From: Agriterribacter humi
GTDB lineage: Bacteria > Bacteroidota > Bacteroidia > Chitinophagales > Chitinophagaceae
Assembly: GCF_009192765.1 (NCBI RefSeq)
Contig: NZ_VOHQ01000017.1
Span: 42,713-106,712, forward strand
Length of the DNA: 64,000 bases
Direction of reading: 5' to 3'
Shown: in pieces, positions 28,179-38,176 of the stretch
How the letters are laid out: each line of letters starts with the position of its first letter
Numbering within the stretch: position 1 is the stretch's first letter
Made by a program: the position numbers and the translations under genes
The notes under the pieces: model-generated
The model's database searches: none
What the model was told of the DNA's origin: nothing
The model's input: only the letters and a program-made list of their open reading frames with translations

Positions 28179-31100
28179 TTAATATTGAAACAACTTCAAA
28201 TGGCTGTTATTGATTCCAATAAGCAGGGCTTTCTTATCACCCGAAAGCTTAACCGGCTGTATGCTTCTTATTTCACCCTGCACGCTGCTTAATAAATCCG
28301 GCAATGGCAGTACCACCTTAAATTCTCCTTTGCCATCACCCAGGTAAAGAGTAAGCGGCATGGCATCATAACGTCCTTCATACGGCCTGGTTCCATAAAA
28401 ATTACCTCCCGCAAGAAAATCCACTTTCCCATCGTGATTAAAATCTCCGGTTGCAAAAGCATATACAGGAGCCCATTGTGCTGCCATGGGCAGGGGCGTC
28501 ATATTATACTGCCCTTTGCCATCATTGATAAGCACAACCGAAGCAAAAGTGGTGGCGGTAAATACAGTTGCCTCTTCCAGTTTTTTTCCAAAAATCGCTT
28601 CAACAGTTTGCCCGGCCATTTCCCCATATTTTAAAAACGTATTTTTTAGATAAGGCAATTGGTTTTCCAGGTCTTCTTTATTCAAAAAAGGATAATATTT
28701 TTTTTCTTTGGCCACTGCCAGAATTTGGTGATCACGCCCAGTATTATTGAAATCTATACTGAACATTTTTAAAGGATAATCAGTACTGCCCGTTATCTTG
28801 CTGTTAAGTCCATAATTACCCAGCAATATATCATCAAAACCATCACCATTAAGGTCTGCAGTTTTAACAGAACACCACCACCCCTTTAAATCCTCGTCAT
28901 TACTTGTTAAACCCGCCTTCTTTAACTTACCGTGATCATTTTTAAATAAAATGGGCGGCATCCATTCTCCAATTACCACAAGGTCGGCCCATCCGTCTTT
29001 ATCCGTATCTGTCCAGCTTGCATCAGTAACCATCCCAAGTTGCCGCAGCTCTTCTGTTATCCCTGCTTCAGCAAAGTTGAATTCCCCTTTACCATTGTTG
29101 ATTAAAAGATATGAGGCTGGTATTTTACTATAATTTCGGGAGAAGGACCGGCCACCAACAAAAATATCCAAATCACCATCATGATCCATATCTGCTGCAC
29201 ATACCACCGATTTGTTTTCATTCATTGCAGGCAGTCCATCAATAAAGCTGAAATGCCCCTTTCCGTCATTCATATACAATTTGTCATTCAGCAAAGGAGT
29301 AATCCCCGTATAAACATTTCCCCCGCTTACAACATATAAGTCCAGGTCGCCATCATTATCAGCATCAAAAAAAGCAGCGTTTACTTCTTCGCAGGCTTTA
29401 TTGGCTATAAAAGCAGCGCTATCGGGTGAAGGTTTGAAACTTCCGTTTTTTTGCTGTAAAAAAATAGCTCCTGCCTGATTTTTTGCACCGCAAACAAAAA
29501 AATCTTCCAGCCCGTCATTATTTACATCCCCTGTAGCAATTTGGGGCCCTTCCGTAGACAATTGATGAGGTATAAACCACTGGTCATTAAAATCAAAATA
29601 ATGGTCTTCTTCGTGTTTGAAATTATTACCCAGTTGCGCGGTTATATCTGTAAACCCGGAATTATCTGTAGTGTTCAAAAGTTTGTTGATGAATACCGGG
29701 TAGTTGAGAATCGTATCACTGTTGTTACGGTCGTAAGCGATATCCATTATTTTATCAACAGTAATATTTTTCAGGGTTTGAAAAGTATTATCGGGCCAGA
29801 TGATTATCATACTATCTGCCTTATTGCTTTTTCCCAATCCAAAATTCAATAAAAAATCTCCACTGCTCATAAAACCTTTAACCGTTTGTAGCTCCTTATA
29901 TAAAACCTGCTGATCATTAAAAAGAAAAACTTTGGCTCCAATGGCAAAACCATTAGGGCTTTTCCCTTTCAGCCTGAAACTTGTATAATGATTGCCCGGT
30001 AATTTTTCACGTGTATTATTTTTATAGATGCCGGCGGGTTCATTCATATTGTTGGTAACAATATCCAGGTCGCCGTCTCCATCTAAATCTGCATACATAG
30101 CTCCCTGTGAAAGGGATGCTTTTTCAAAACCCCAGGCAAAGGACTGATCATTAAATTTTAAATCTGCAGCCCCTTCAAAGATATAATTGTGCCATGCGCC
30201 CTCCGGCATGTGCTCCAGTATTAACCTGTCATTTGCTTTGGGATTGATTCCCGGTTTATTTTTGGGCAACCCGGAAATAAACTTTATGTAATCCAGGTCA
30301 TTTGGCCGTTTTTTTATACCGTTGGAAACAAATATATCGGCATAACCATCCAGGTTATAATCAGCTATTAATGGCGCCCAGCTCCAGTCTGTAGCCGCTA
30401 CGCCGCTGTAAAGGGCAACATCTGCAAACTTCTTTCCCCGGCCAATATTAATTTGTAAACAATTGCGGGCATACTGGTAGGAGTAGCCGAATGTTCGCAG
30501 ATAAGTGTAAGTATCCAATGGACCGTCTCCCATGGAGGATTTCAATACTTTTTCATCAGCAGGCAACATGTCAGCAGTTATGATATCCGGCCATCCATCA
30601 TTGTTGATGTCTGCAATATCATTGCCCATTGAAAATGTTGATTCATGACCAAAGGCTTCCCTATTCATTTCTTTGAAACTGCCGTTACCCTGGTTTATAT
30701 AGTAATAGTCATTCTCGTGAAAGTCGTTGCTCACGTAAATGTCATCATACCCGTCGTGATTAACATCGGCAACTGCAACCCCCAATCCATATCCCAGCGC
30801 ACTGCTAATGATGCCCGATTCCTTTGTTACATTGGTAAAATGGTTACCATCATTCCTGAAGAGTTTTCCGCCGCTTACTTCACTGTATTTATCGCGAAGG
30901 GTGGCAGGCCCATAAGCATCGGGCTGATGAGTAGAATGTTGCAATTGAAAAAGGTCAAGGTCTCCATCTTTATCATAATCAAAAAAAACAGCCTGCGTGT
31001 TATATCCCTCTATTGCAATACCCCATTTTGCTGCACTTTCGGTAAAGCTGTTGTCATGATTATTGATGAATAGCTGGTTCCTGGAATTTTTAAAATAACT

Positions 31101-31565
31101 ATGGGGCGGCGCATTTTTGAGATGTGGATCATGATTAGAAACGGTAGACACATAAATATCCAGGTATCCATCGCCATTGATATCGGCCATCGTTACACCG
31201 GTAGTCCAATCCGCTTTTCCCGCTACTCCTGCAGTTGCAGTAATATCTTCGAATTTTAAATTGCCTTTATTTAAATATAATTTGTTTCCTCCGGTATTGG
31301 ATGCAAAATATATATCGGGCAGCCCGTCGTTATTAATATCGGCAACAGCAATGCCCGCACCGTTATAATAGTACAGGTAATCTATAATGCTTAAGGTATC
31401 TGTATCAATATTGGTATTTTCAAAATCAATACCTGTTTCCGAAGATGTTAATGGAGTAAATAATGTATCCTTAGGTTTTGAACAGGAATATATCAGCAAT
31501 AGAAAAAGTGACGAAAAAAAACAATACACTGCAGATGATGATACTTTAAAAGAATCTGATTTCAT
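28179..31565 (-). CDS. FG-GAP/VCBS-repeat lipoprotein with ASPIC/UnbV domain
   Basis: ATG 31565 gives 1128 aa starting MKSDSFKV with a lipoprotein signal (LLLIYSC). Calcium-loop repeats recur through the protein: DINNDGLPDIYFAS, DINGDGYLDIYVS, DYDKDGDLDLFQL, DLDGDGDLDIVTN, DADNDGDLDLYVV, DMDHDGDLDIFVGG. They form one or two beta propellers. An ASPIC/UnbV segment lies midway (GAKVFLFNDQ, KGFMSSGDFLLNFGLG, ADSMIIIWPDN). Such proteins commonly follow SusC/SusD genes in this phylum and probably bind glycans or glycoproteins at the surface. The gap of 270 nt to SusD contains a stem-loop that may reduce its expression. Confidence 0.9.
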   Translation of the reverse strand: MKSDSFKVSSSAVYCFFSSLFLLLIYSCSKPKDTLFTPLTSSETGIDFENTNIDTDTLSIIDYLYYYNGAGIAVADINNDGLPDIYFASNTGGNKLYLNKGNLKFEDITATAGVAGKADWTTGVTMADINGDGYLDIYVSTVSNHDPHLKNAPPHSYFKNSRNQLFINNHDNSFTESAAKWGIAIEGYNTQAVFFDYDKDGDLDLFQLQHSTHQPDAYGPATLRDKYSEVSGGKLFRNDGNHFTNVTKESGIISSALGYGLGVAVADVNHDGYDDIYVSNDFHENDYYYINQGNGSFKEMNREAFGHESTFSMGNDIADINNDGWPDIITADMLPADEKVLKSSMGDGPLDTYTYLRTFGYSYQYARNCLQINIGRGKKFADVALYSGVAATDWSWAPLIADYNLDGYADIFVSNGIKKRPNDLDYIKFISGLPKNKPGINPKANDRLILEHMPEGAWHNYIFEGAADLKFNDQSFAWGFEKASLSQGAMYADLDGDGDLDIVTNNMNEPAGIYKNNTREKLPGNHYTSFRLKGKSPNGFAIGAKVFLFNDQQVLYKELQTVKGFMSSGDFLLNFGLGKSNKADSMIIIWPDNTFQTLKNITVDKIMDIAYDRNNSDTILNYPVFINKLLNTTDNSGFTDITAQLGNNFKHEEDHYFDFNDQWFIPHQLSTEGPQIATGDVNNDGLEDFFVCGAKNQAGAIFLQQKNGSFKPSPDSAAFIANKACEEVNAAFFDADNDGDLDLYVVSGGNVYTGITPLLNDKLYMNDGKGHFSFIDGLPAMNENKSVVCAADMDHDGDLDIFVGGRSFSRNYSKIPASYLLINNGKGEFNFAEAGITEELRQLGMVTDASWTDTDKDGWADLVVIGEWMPPILFKNDHGKLKKAGLTSNDEDLKGWWCSVKTADLNGDGFDDILLGNYGLNSKITGSTDYPLKMFSIDFNNTGRDHQILAVAKEKKYYPFLNKEDLENQLPYLKNTFLKYGEMAGQTVEAIFGKKLEEATVFTATTFASVVLINDGKGQYNMTPLPMAAQWAPVYAFATGDFNHDGKVDFLAGGNFYGTRPYEGRYDAMPLTLYLGDGKGEFKVVLPLPDLLSSVQGEIRSIQPVKLSGDKKALLIGINNSHLKLFQY

Positions 31566-31783
31566 AAAATAAATATAAATAGACAAACTTCTCCAACCGG
31601 TATTCACCGCCATGATTATTCCTGTTTTTCAAGAGATATTTTATACGGTCTCTTAGTTATTTAAAATAAAATATCAGATTTGTAATTTATGTCTTGCTTC
31701 CAATACTAATCAGGGATTTATTGTCCTTTTAAATCTGATGTATTTCCAAGATAGGTTTTGCATTTTAATAATGTCCTGAAAAC

Positions 31784-31813
31784 AAGAAATAGCAACCTAA
31801 GCTGCTACTTCTT
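31784..31813 (-). terminator. Stem-loop after the SusD gene
   Basis: AAGAAATAGCA (31784-31794) pairs with TGCTACTTCTT (31803-31813) with one mismatch. It lies 22 nt past the leftward SusD stop and is followed in that direction by GTTTTC. It may be a partial terminator separating susCD from the FG-GAP gene. Confidence 0.6.
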
Positions 31814-31835
31814 TTATAAAATATTTACAACCTTA

Positions 31836-33533
31836 TCAGTATCCCGGATTTTGTTCAATTTTAGGATTAGATAAAATTACTGCGGAAGGTATAGGCAAAA
31901 GGTAAGTATGCTTATCCGCGTCATCGGCCGCTTTTACCGGGATTGTTCTGGGTTTGAGAAAATGACCAAACCGAATCATATCCTGCCTTCTCACCATTTC
32001 CCAGGCCAATTCCCTCGCTCTTTCAGCATATAGGTTATCCAGGGTAAGGTCTGCCGGACCCCAGTCGTAACTGGTATTTCCTGAGTAAGCACGGCGGCGA
32101 ACCATGTTTACATTGGCAAGCGCATCTTCCAGGTTTACATTTGAACGAAGCTCTGCTTCTGCCTTCATCAAAAGGACATCGGCATAGCGGAAAAGAGGTA
32201 CATCATTGCTGATGTTATCACCCACATTTCCACCTGGTTCCGGCCAATATTTGATATTCCTCAACCCGGCCAATCTAAAATATGGCGCAGGATTGGAAAT
32301 TAAATACATCGTATCGAAATACGAAAGCGGAAGTCCCGACTGGTCATCATAAATCATTAACGCACCGGGGTTAGAAGGCCCAACTCCTACTTTATCTGTA
32401 TTGCTGCTTGAATACAGGATATCCTGGTGAGGCGGATAATTAATTCCATTCACATATTGCTGGCCTTTTAGAAACTGGCCGGAGCGTTGGTCATTAAATG
32501 TCCGGTAAACATTGGTATTGCCGTTAACAACTCTTGTTTGATAAACTGAAGTGGTATCGTAAAAATCATAAAATGGTTTGGTGGTGCTCATGCCATTGTT
32601 GCCCATGCCACTTTGGCCAAACGTAAAAAAAGCATTATTAGCCATGATGGATGCTACATTGATATAATTACCACTTCCCGAAGGCACTACTCCTGCTTTA
32701 TAAGGAACAACAAAAATGTTTTCCGTTGATGTTTCCTGAATTACATCCCTAAAATTATCATAGTAATTACTCATTAACGAAAAATTACCGGCTTGTATAG
32801 CTTCGCACTGTGCTATACATTCGGCCCATCTTGGCGTGCCAGTGTATATTTCAGCATTCAAATACAGTTTTGCAAGTATGCTAAGCGCAAAATACTTGTT
32901 GACTTTACCATAAGTTGTAACATCATGTGAAGTAGAAAGAACAGGTAAAGCATCCGTAAGCACTGCTACAAGTGAATCATACACCTGCACCCGGGGAATG
33001 GTTGCCACGGTATTGGGGTCCTGCTTAAAATTGGTAACGTAGGGAACGTTTCCGAAAAGATCTAAGGCATGATAATAGAAATAGGATCTTAGTACTTTCA
33101 TCTCGGCAAGGTCAGCTTCCAGGGTAGCAGGTGCAGGATCAAGCGTGTTTAGTGTATATATGATATAGTTACACTTACCTACTCCGTTATAAATATCTCC
33201 CCATGCCCAGCTAACTGTACCTGCATCTGCGGTTTCAATATGGTTCCATATATTAGTCCACATACCGCCGTCGCCCCAGTCTCCACCACGGGTAGGCGTA
33301 ATCATTTCATCGGAGGAAATCTCATGTTCCCAGTAAATGCCGGAGTTTCCTCCCATTACCTGCAATGCGGCATATGCCGGCGACTTACCCGCGGCAATCT
33401 GGGCTGGGGTTTGCCAGAAATTATCATTTACGATCTGGCTGTATACTTTAGAATCAAGTTTAACACAGCGCAGCCCGGTAAGTGATAATATAAGCATCAC
33501 AAAAAGCGATATATTAAATTTTATTTTTTCCAT
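31836..33533 (-). CDS. RagB/SusD family nutrient-uptake outer membrane lipoprotein
   Basis: The 565-aa protein has a lipoprotein signal (LSLTGLRC) followed by KLDSKVYSQIVNDNFW, the usual SusD opening. It has TPR-like helices (LAEMKVLRSYFYYHALDLFGNVPYV, ILAKLYLNAEIYTG) and the C-terminal family block PLFRYADVLLMKAEA, DNLYAERARELAWEMVRRQDMIRFG. It lids the SusC channel and binds the substrate before uptake. It starts 51 nt downstream of the SusC gene, as expected for an operon. The substrate is unknown; no glycoside hydrolase is encoded beside it. Confidence 0.95.
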   Translation of the reverse strand: MEKIKFNISLFVMLILSLTGLRCVKLDSKVYSQIVNDNFWQTPAQIAAGKSPAYAALQVMGGNSGIYWEHEISSDEMITPTRGGDWGDGGMWTNIWNHIETADAGTVSWAWGDIYNGVGKCNYIIYTLNTLDPAPATLEADLAEMKVLRSYFYYHALDLFGNVPYVTNFKQDPNTVATIPRVQVYDSLVAVLTDALPVLSTSHDVTTYGKVNKYFALSILAKLYLNAEIYTGTPRWAECIAQCEAIQAGNFSLMSNYYDNFRDVIQETSTENIFVVPYKAGVVPSGSGNYINVASIMANNAFFTFGQSGMGNNGMSTTKPFYDFYDTTSVYQTRVVNGNTNVYRTFNDQRSGQFLKGQQYVNGINYPPHQDILYSSSNTDKVGVGPSNPGALMIYDDQSGLPLSYFDTMYLISNPAPYFRLAGLRNIKYWPEPGGNVGDNISNDVPLFRYADVLLMKAEAELRSNVNLEDALANVNMVRRRAYSGNTSYDWGPADLTLDNLYAERARELAWEMVRRQDMIRFGHFLKPRTIPVKAADDADKHTYLLPIPSAVILSNPKIEQNPGY

Positions 33534-33584
33534 GTTTCTTAAGAATTTATATAAGGTTCAAAATTTATTCACCCGGAATTTGCT

Positions 33585-36500
33585 CTATTTGAAAGAGATA
33601 TTTAAACCTACTGTGAGTGAACGGGATTTTGGATAAAAACCTCCTCCTCCATTATAAGTTAAGTCAATAAATGCCGGTGTTGCCTGGTTATCAACTGTTG
33701 CAATTTCAGGATCCAAACCTTTGTAAGGTGTTATCACAAAAAGATTATTTCCCGAAAGGTATAAACGCAGGCTTTCAATGCCCTTTATTTTTGGAAGGCT
33801 ATACGATAAGGTCATGCTTTCGAGCCTCATGTAAGAGGCATTTTCAAGCCAGTAATCAGAAGGCGTGGGATTATCTTTTAAACCACTGGTTACCGCTTCT
33901 TTCAAAGTATTTACAGAAGGCAAATTGTTGTAGTTGGCCAGGTTCAGATTGGTATTGTTAAATATTTTTATACCGGAAACTCCGCGAAGAAATACATTTA
34001 ACGACCAGCTTTTATATTCGAAATTGGTTGTAAAACCGTAAGTAAACTTTGGGTAAGGGTCGATATACCTGTTTTTGGCATCTAAATAATTAGTTGTGGT
34101 ACCTCCATCCTCTGTCTCAAAGGTCGACAATCCATCGTCTGTTTTTCCCACGTAATGAGGCAGATAAAAAGTATAAGGTGATTTACCAACGACTAAAAAA
34201 GTAATAGGATTAGAACTTAATCCACGGCCGCTCGCCGATCCAACAGCGATATTATCTGACGCTAATTTTTGTCCGTTCCATGTTCCGGAAAGACTGGTTA
34301 TTTTGGTATTGATAGTAGTAATTTGTCCGCCCACTGACCAGCTAATATCCTTTGATTGTATGATTTCACCATTCAGTTGCAACTCCACTCCTTTATTGGC
34401 AAGACTTCCAACATTAGCCAGTACATTAGGAACAAAATTTGGTGGTACCTGAACAGCATAATTGTACAACAAATGCCTGGTCTTGTCATTAAATGCACTA
34501 AATGATCCTGTCACCCGGTTTCCCAAAATTGCAAAATCAAGCCCAATATTTTTACCATGTCTTTCTTCCCAAACAAGATCCGGGTTGGGATTCTGGTTGG
34601 GAGAAAACCCTACAGGAAAAGGATTGATTGTGTTGGTAGGATCGTAGGTAACACCTCCACTACTTAAAGTAGTTAGTGTATTATAAGCACTAATGGCATC
34701 CTGGTTGCCTACCACACCATATCCTGCATTAATTTTTAGTTCATCCAGCCATGCTACATCCTTCAGGAAAGATTCACTTTTTAAACGCCAGGCGGCCGAA
34801 ACAGATGGAAAATTACCCCACTTGTGATTGATACCGAATTTAGAGGAACCGTCCCTGCGCACACTGGCCGTGATATAGTATTTTGAATCGTAGTTGTACG
34901 TTAACCTGCCTAAGAACGAAATAATTTTATATTCTTCTTTATAGGAATTTATAACATTCAGGCTTGAGTTACCATTCTGCAGTGCATTATTGGTATTGGC
35001 ATCTACAACATAATCCTTACCCGAAGCGCTATAGAGATCAAAAGAATAATAATTATATTCATATACTCCGGTGGCAGTAAAATTATGTTTCCCAATATTT
35101 TTCAGGTAGTTTACATGCATATCACCTTTTTTTGAATCGCGGTTGGAAGACGATTTTGTTGCACTATTCAAATTATTCCAACCCGGAATTACAGGCAGGT
35201 AGTAATCACCCTGCGTATTAAATTTGGTAAGTGAACCTGTAACCCCAACTGATAAGTCATTAAGTAATTTATAATTAACGGTTGCATATTCCTGGGTTAA
35301 ATGCTCTTTTGCCTTATTGGTTACCATATTCTGCATTAAAACAGGGCTTTGATAATTATATTGATAAACGGGGTTATCAATACCATCGGCGTTTTTAATA
35401 CGTATATAAGGGGGCATTACATAAGCCCAGTTAAAAATATTCCTGCTCACCAGATCTCTGTTGGTATTGGTATTTACAATGCCCACCTGTATATCCAGTT
35501 TATCATTCAAAGCTTTTTGCTGCGCGTTAAAACGCAAACCAATCTGTTCCTTTCCTGTATTGATGACAATACCCTCCTGGTTTAAATAGCTTGCGGAACC
35601 ACGGTAATTGAATTTATCTGTTCCACCACTAATACCTACGGTATGATTGTGGGCAAAGCCTTTACGCAAAATGGCCCCTACCCAATCATTGGTTGTACCA
35701 GGACTGCTATTTGCAGTTTCAAGCAATGCCGGATCCTGTCCAAGTATAACTGCCTCTTTCAAAAATTCAGGAGTATTTAATAACCTGGGCGTTTTAGCCA
35801 CTTTTGAAAAAGAGGAATAACCAGAATAATCAACCTGCATGCGCCCATCACGGCCTTTCCGGGTATTAATGATGATTACACCATTGGCACCACGTGAGCC
35901 ATAGATTGAGGTGGCAGAAGCATCTTTTAATACATCATAAGAAAGAACATCACCCGGCGGTATATTTGAAATCTGGTTGATATCATCCATTATAACTCCG
36001 TCTACCACTACTAAAGGGCTTTGCCCACCTGATAAAGATGTTTGCCCGCGTAGCCTGATAACAACCGGTGAATTAGGATCACCATCAATTTTTGTAATTA
36101 CAAGTCCGGGAACCTTGCCCTGAATCTGGTCCATGGGATTGGTAACCAGGCCAAGCGTAAAGTCCTTTGCTGAAATACTGGATACCGCACCGGTAACATC
36201 TTTCCTGCGCGCACTACCATATCCAACCACAACTACATCGGTGAGATTGGATGAAGATGCTGATAATATAATAGTACCTATATTGGTTCTTCCTTCTACT
36301 TTTACTGATTGACTTTCATAGCCAACATAACTGAAAGTAAGGGTGGCATTGTCCTCTACATCCAGCGAAAATTCTCCCATCTCATTGGTAGTAGCGCCTT
36401 TGTCACTTTTATTTACGCTAATACTTACATTGGGCAAGGGTTCCCCTTTGCTATCGGTAACTTTTCCTTTAACCGTAATTATTTTCTGATCGAAAAAGGG

Positions 36501-36860
36501 GCTGTTAATAACCACCAGGTTATTGCCCATCATTTTAAAACTGAGCCCTGTGTTTTCAAGGAGTTTGCCAAGTAGCTTGTCCAGTGGCATTGCTTTTGCG
36601 TCAATAGTCACTCTTTTGTTTTCAGGCAATATCATATTGCTGAAAACGAAGCGATAACTACTTTTTTTCTCAACCTCTTTAAGGGCCTTTGATAAATCAA
36701 CATTGTTCAGTTTTACCGTAAGCATTTCCTGTGAAAATGTTTTGGCGGAAAGCTGAAGACTTGTAAGTAAAATAACTAAAACACTAAGTTTCATAAGCAG
36801 AAACGCTTTTAATACTCCGCATCTCAGCGGAGATGGATTAAGGGATTTGTTTTTTTTCAT
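33585..36860 (-). CDS. SusC/RagA-type TonB-linked outer membrane transporter with STN domain
   Basis: The 1091-aa protein has a signal peptide, then an STN domain (VDLSKALKEVEKKSSYRFVF ... LLENTGLSFKMMGNNLVVI), a carboxypeptidase-regulatory-like strand domain (GKVTDSKGEPLPNVSISV ... LTFSYVGYESQ), the plug (DVVVVGYGSARRKDVTGAVS; GSRGANGVIIINTRKG) and the beta barrel ending LTVGLNISFK. STN domains pass a ligand signal to a FecR anti-sigma factor, which here is encoded directly upstream with its sigma factor. The protein therefore probably both transports and senses its ligand. Confidence 0.96.
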   Translation of the reverse strand: MKKNKSLNPSPLRCGVLKAFLLMKLSVLVILLTSLQLSAKTFSQEMLTVKLNNVDLSKALKEVEKKSSYRFVFSNMILPENKRVTIDAKAMPLDKLLGKLLENTGLSFKMMGNNLVVINSPFFDQKIITVKGKVTDSKGEPLPNVSISVNKSDKGATTNEMGEFSLDVEDNATLTFSYVGYESQSVKVEGRTNIGTIILSASSSNLTDVVVVGYGSARRKDVTGAVSSISAKDFTLGLVTNPMDQIQGKVPGLVITKIDGDPNSPVVIRLRGQTSLSGGQSPLVVVDGVIMDDINQISNIPPGDVLSYDVLKDASATSIYGSRGANGVIIINTRKGRDGRMQVDYSGYSSFSKVAKTPRLLNTPEFLKEAVILGQDPALLETANSSPGTTNDWVGAILRKGFAHNHTVGISGGTDKFNYRGSASYLNQEGIVINTGKEQIGLRFNAQQKALNDKLDIQVGIVNTNTNRDLVSRNIFNWAYVMPPYIRIKNADGIDNPVYQYNYQSPVLMQNMVTNKAKEHLTQEYATVNYKLLNDLSVGVTGSLTKFNTQGDYYLPVIPGWNNLNSATKSSSNRDSKKGDMHVNYLKNIGKHNFTATGVYEYNYYSFDLYSASGKDYVVDANTNNALQNGNSSLNVINSYKEEYKIISFLGRLTYNYDSKYYITASVRRDGSSKFGINHKWGNFPSVSAAWRLKSESFLKDVAWLDELKINAGYGVVGNQDAISAYNTLTTLSSGGVTYDPTNTINPFPVGFSPNQNPNPDLVWEERHGKNIGLDFAILGNRVTGSFSAFNDKTRHLLYNYAVQVPPNFVPNVLANVGSLANKGVELQLNGEIIQSKDISWSVGGQITTINTKITSLSGTWNGQKLASDNIAVGSASGRGLSSNPITFLVVGKSPYTFYLPHYVGKTDDGLSTFETEDGGTTTNYLDAKNRYIDPYPKFTYGFTTNFEYKSWSLNVFLRGVSGIKIFNNTNLNLANYNNLPSVNTLKEAVTSGLKDNPTPSDYWLENASYMRLESMTLSYSLPKIKGIESLRLYLSGNNLFVITPYKGLDPEIATVDNQATPAFIDLTYNGGGGFYPKSRSLTVGLNISFK

Positions 36861-36891
36861 ACCTTAGTTATGGTTTTAACTGTTAAAAAAG

Positions 36892-36963
36892 GAAACAGGC
36901 GCAAACTTCAATTAAGTTCCTGTTTCTGCAATTAGACCAGGGGGGAATGTGTTCAGCATTCCC
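36892..36963 (-). promoter_or_regulatory. Two stem-loops between the FecR and SusC genes
   Basis: GGGAATG/CATTCCC (36943-36949 with 36957-36963) starts 5 nt after the FecR stop. GAAACAGG/CCTGTTTC (36892-36899 with 36919-36926) follows and ends about 31 nt before the SusC start. No T-run follows either in the leftward direction. They may stabilise or separate mRNA segments, allowing susC to be expressed more than the regulators. Confidence 0.5.
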
Positions 36964-36968
36964 TCCTT

Positions 36969-38117
36969 TTATTCAGAAAGCGTTATTGCATTATTTTCTA
37001 TAACATAATGGAAAGGATAAGAGAGTTGCAGGGCCTGTAGCACCTGCTCAATCGTTTCATCCTCAAATGCTGCCGAAAACCTGTAATTAGCCACTTTACT
37101 ATCTTTAAAATTGATTTTTACACTATAAATCCGTTCCAGGTCAGTCTTTATTGCCGAGAATTTTTTATTATAGATGTCAAACCTGTTATATATCCATGCC
37201 GTTTCTACTATTGAGCTATCACTACTGTTTACAGTAAGCGGAATAATCGTTGGAACTTGTTCCAGCGCCCTGATATGTGGCTGGTTGTTCTTTTTTCCGG
37301 ATAGGGCATCCCGTGGTGTTTCATTATTGGGTATGATCGCCTTTTCATTCGGCTTTAAAAAAAAGTTACTATGCTCTTTGTTTTTTATAACAACCTCTAC
37401 ACTGCCGCGGATAAGTGAAGTTTCCTGTGTTTGATCTTCAGGATAAGCCTTAATATTAAACAGGGTGCCCAAAACTTTTACATTAAAAGACGGCATGGTA
37501 ACAGTAAAAGGTATCTTTTTGTTATGAACTACATCAAAAAGCGCTTCACCTGTCAGGTATACAGTACGGTTAGTTATACCAAAACCTTCCCCTGTTTTCA
37601 ATGTTGACATTGCATTTAAAATCACTTTTGAACTATCAGGCAGCCAGATTACTTTCTTTTCGCGGTAATTCGTTTGATATACCACTGCAGAAGGAGTTGT
37701 TGCAGCGGGTTGTTGTGTTATTTGCGTGCTTTCACTGAGCTTGACGGGCCAAAAAAATAAAAAGAGCCCGGTTAACACCGCAACAGCCGCTGCAGCATAA
37801 CCTATATATTTTCGAAATGCATATTTAGGTGCTGCCGGCCTTTGCTCCGCATAGAACAAGTTCTGCTTTTCTTCAGTATTATATTTTAGCAATACAGCGG
37901 CCTTTAATTCAGATAATGCAAGGTCATATTGCTGTTCCCGTAACATTTCTGAAATTCCAAGCACTATATTCCTTGCCTGATCAACATTATTCTTTTGATC
38001 AGGAAATAATAGAAGGTAATTTTCCCACTGGTTAATATCCTCCTGATTTCTTCGGTAGCAGTAGCTAATAAAAGAATCATTGACAACCAACTCCTCCACT
38101 ATATGGGTGTTTTGCAT
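36969..38117 (-). CDS. FecR-family anti-sigma factor
   Basis: The 382-aa protein has an N-terminal cytoplasmic anti-sigma part (INQWENYLLLFPDQ), one membrane segment near 105-127 (YIGYAAAAVAVLTGLFLFFW), the FecR core (VIWLPDSSKVILNAMSTLK, VYLTGEALFDVVHNKKIPF, VLGTLFNIKAYPED, GSVEV), and a DUF4974-like STN-fold end (FKDSKVANYRFSAAFEDE, QALQLSYPFHY). It holds the upstream ECF factor inactive until the SusC STN domain signals. The gap to the sigma gene is 59 nt. Confidence 0.94.
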   Translation of the reverse strand: MQNTHIVEELVVNDSFISYCYRRNQEDINQWENYLLLFPDQKNNVDQARNIVLGISEMLREQQYDLALSELKAAVLLKYNTEEKQNLFYAEQRPAAPKYAFRKYIGYAAAAVAVLTGLFLFFWPVKLSESTQITQQPAATTPSAVVYQTNYREKKVIWLPDSSKVILNAMSTLKTGEGFGITNRTVYLTGEALFDVVHNKKIPFTVTMPSFNVKVLGTLFNIKAYPEDQTQETSLIRGSVEVVIKNKEHSNFFLKPNEKAIIPNNETPRDALSGKKNNQPHIRALEQVPTIIPLTVNSSDSSIVETAWIYNRFDIYNKKFSAIKTDLERIYSVKINFKDSKVANYRFSAAFEDETIEQVLQALQLSYPFHYVIENNAITLSE

Positions 38118-38176
38118 ACGAATAAAACTTTACCACACTAAGACGGAAAAAGTCAGAGATTTTACCAACCCTTTTT

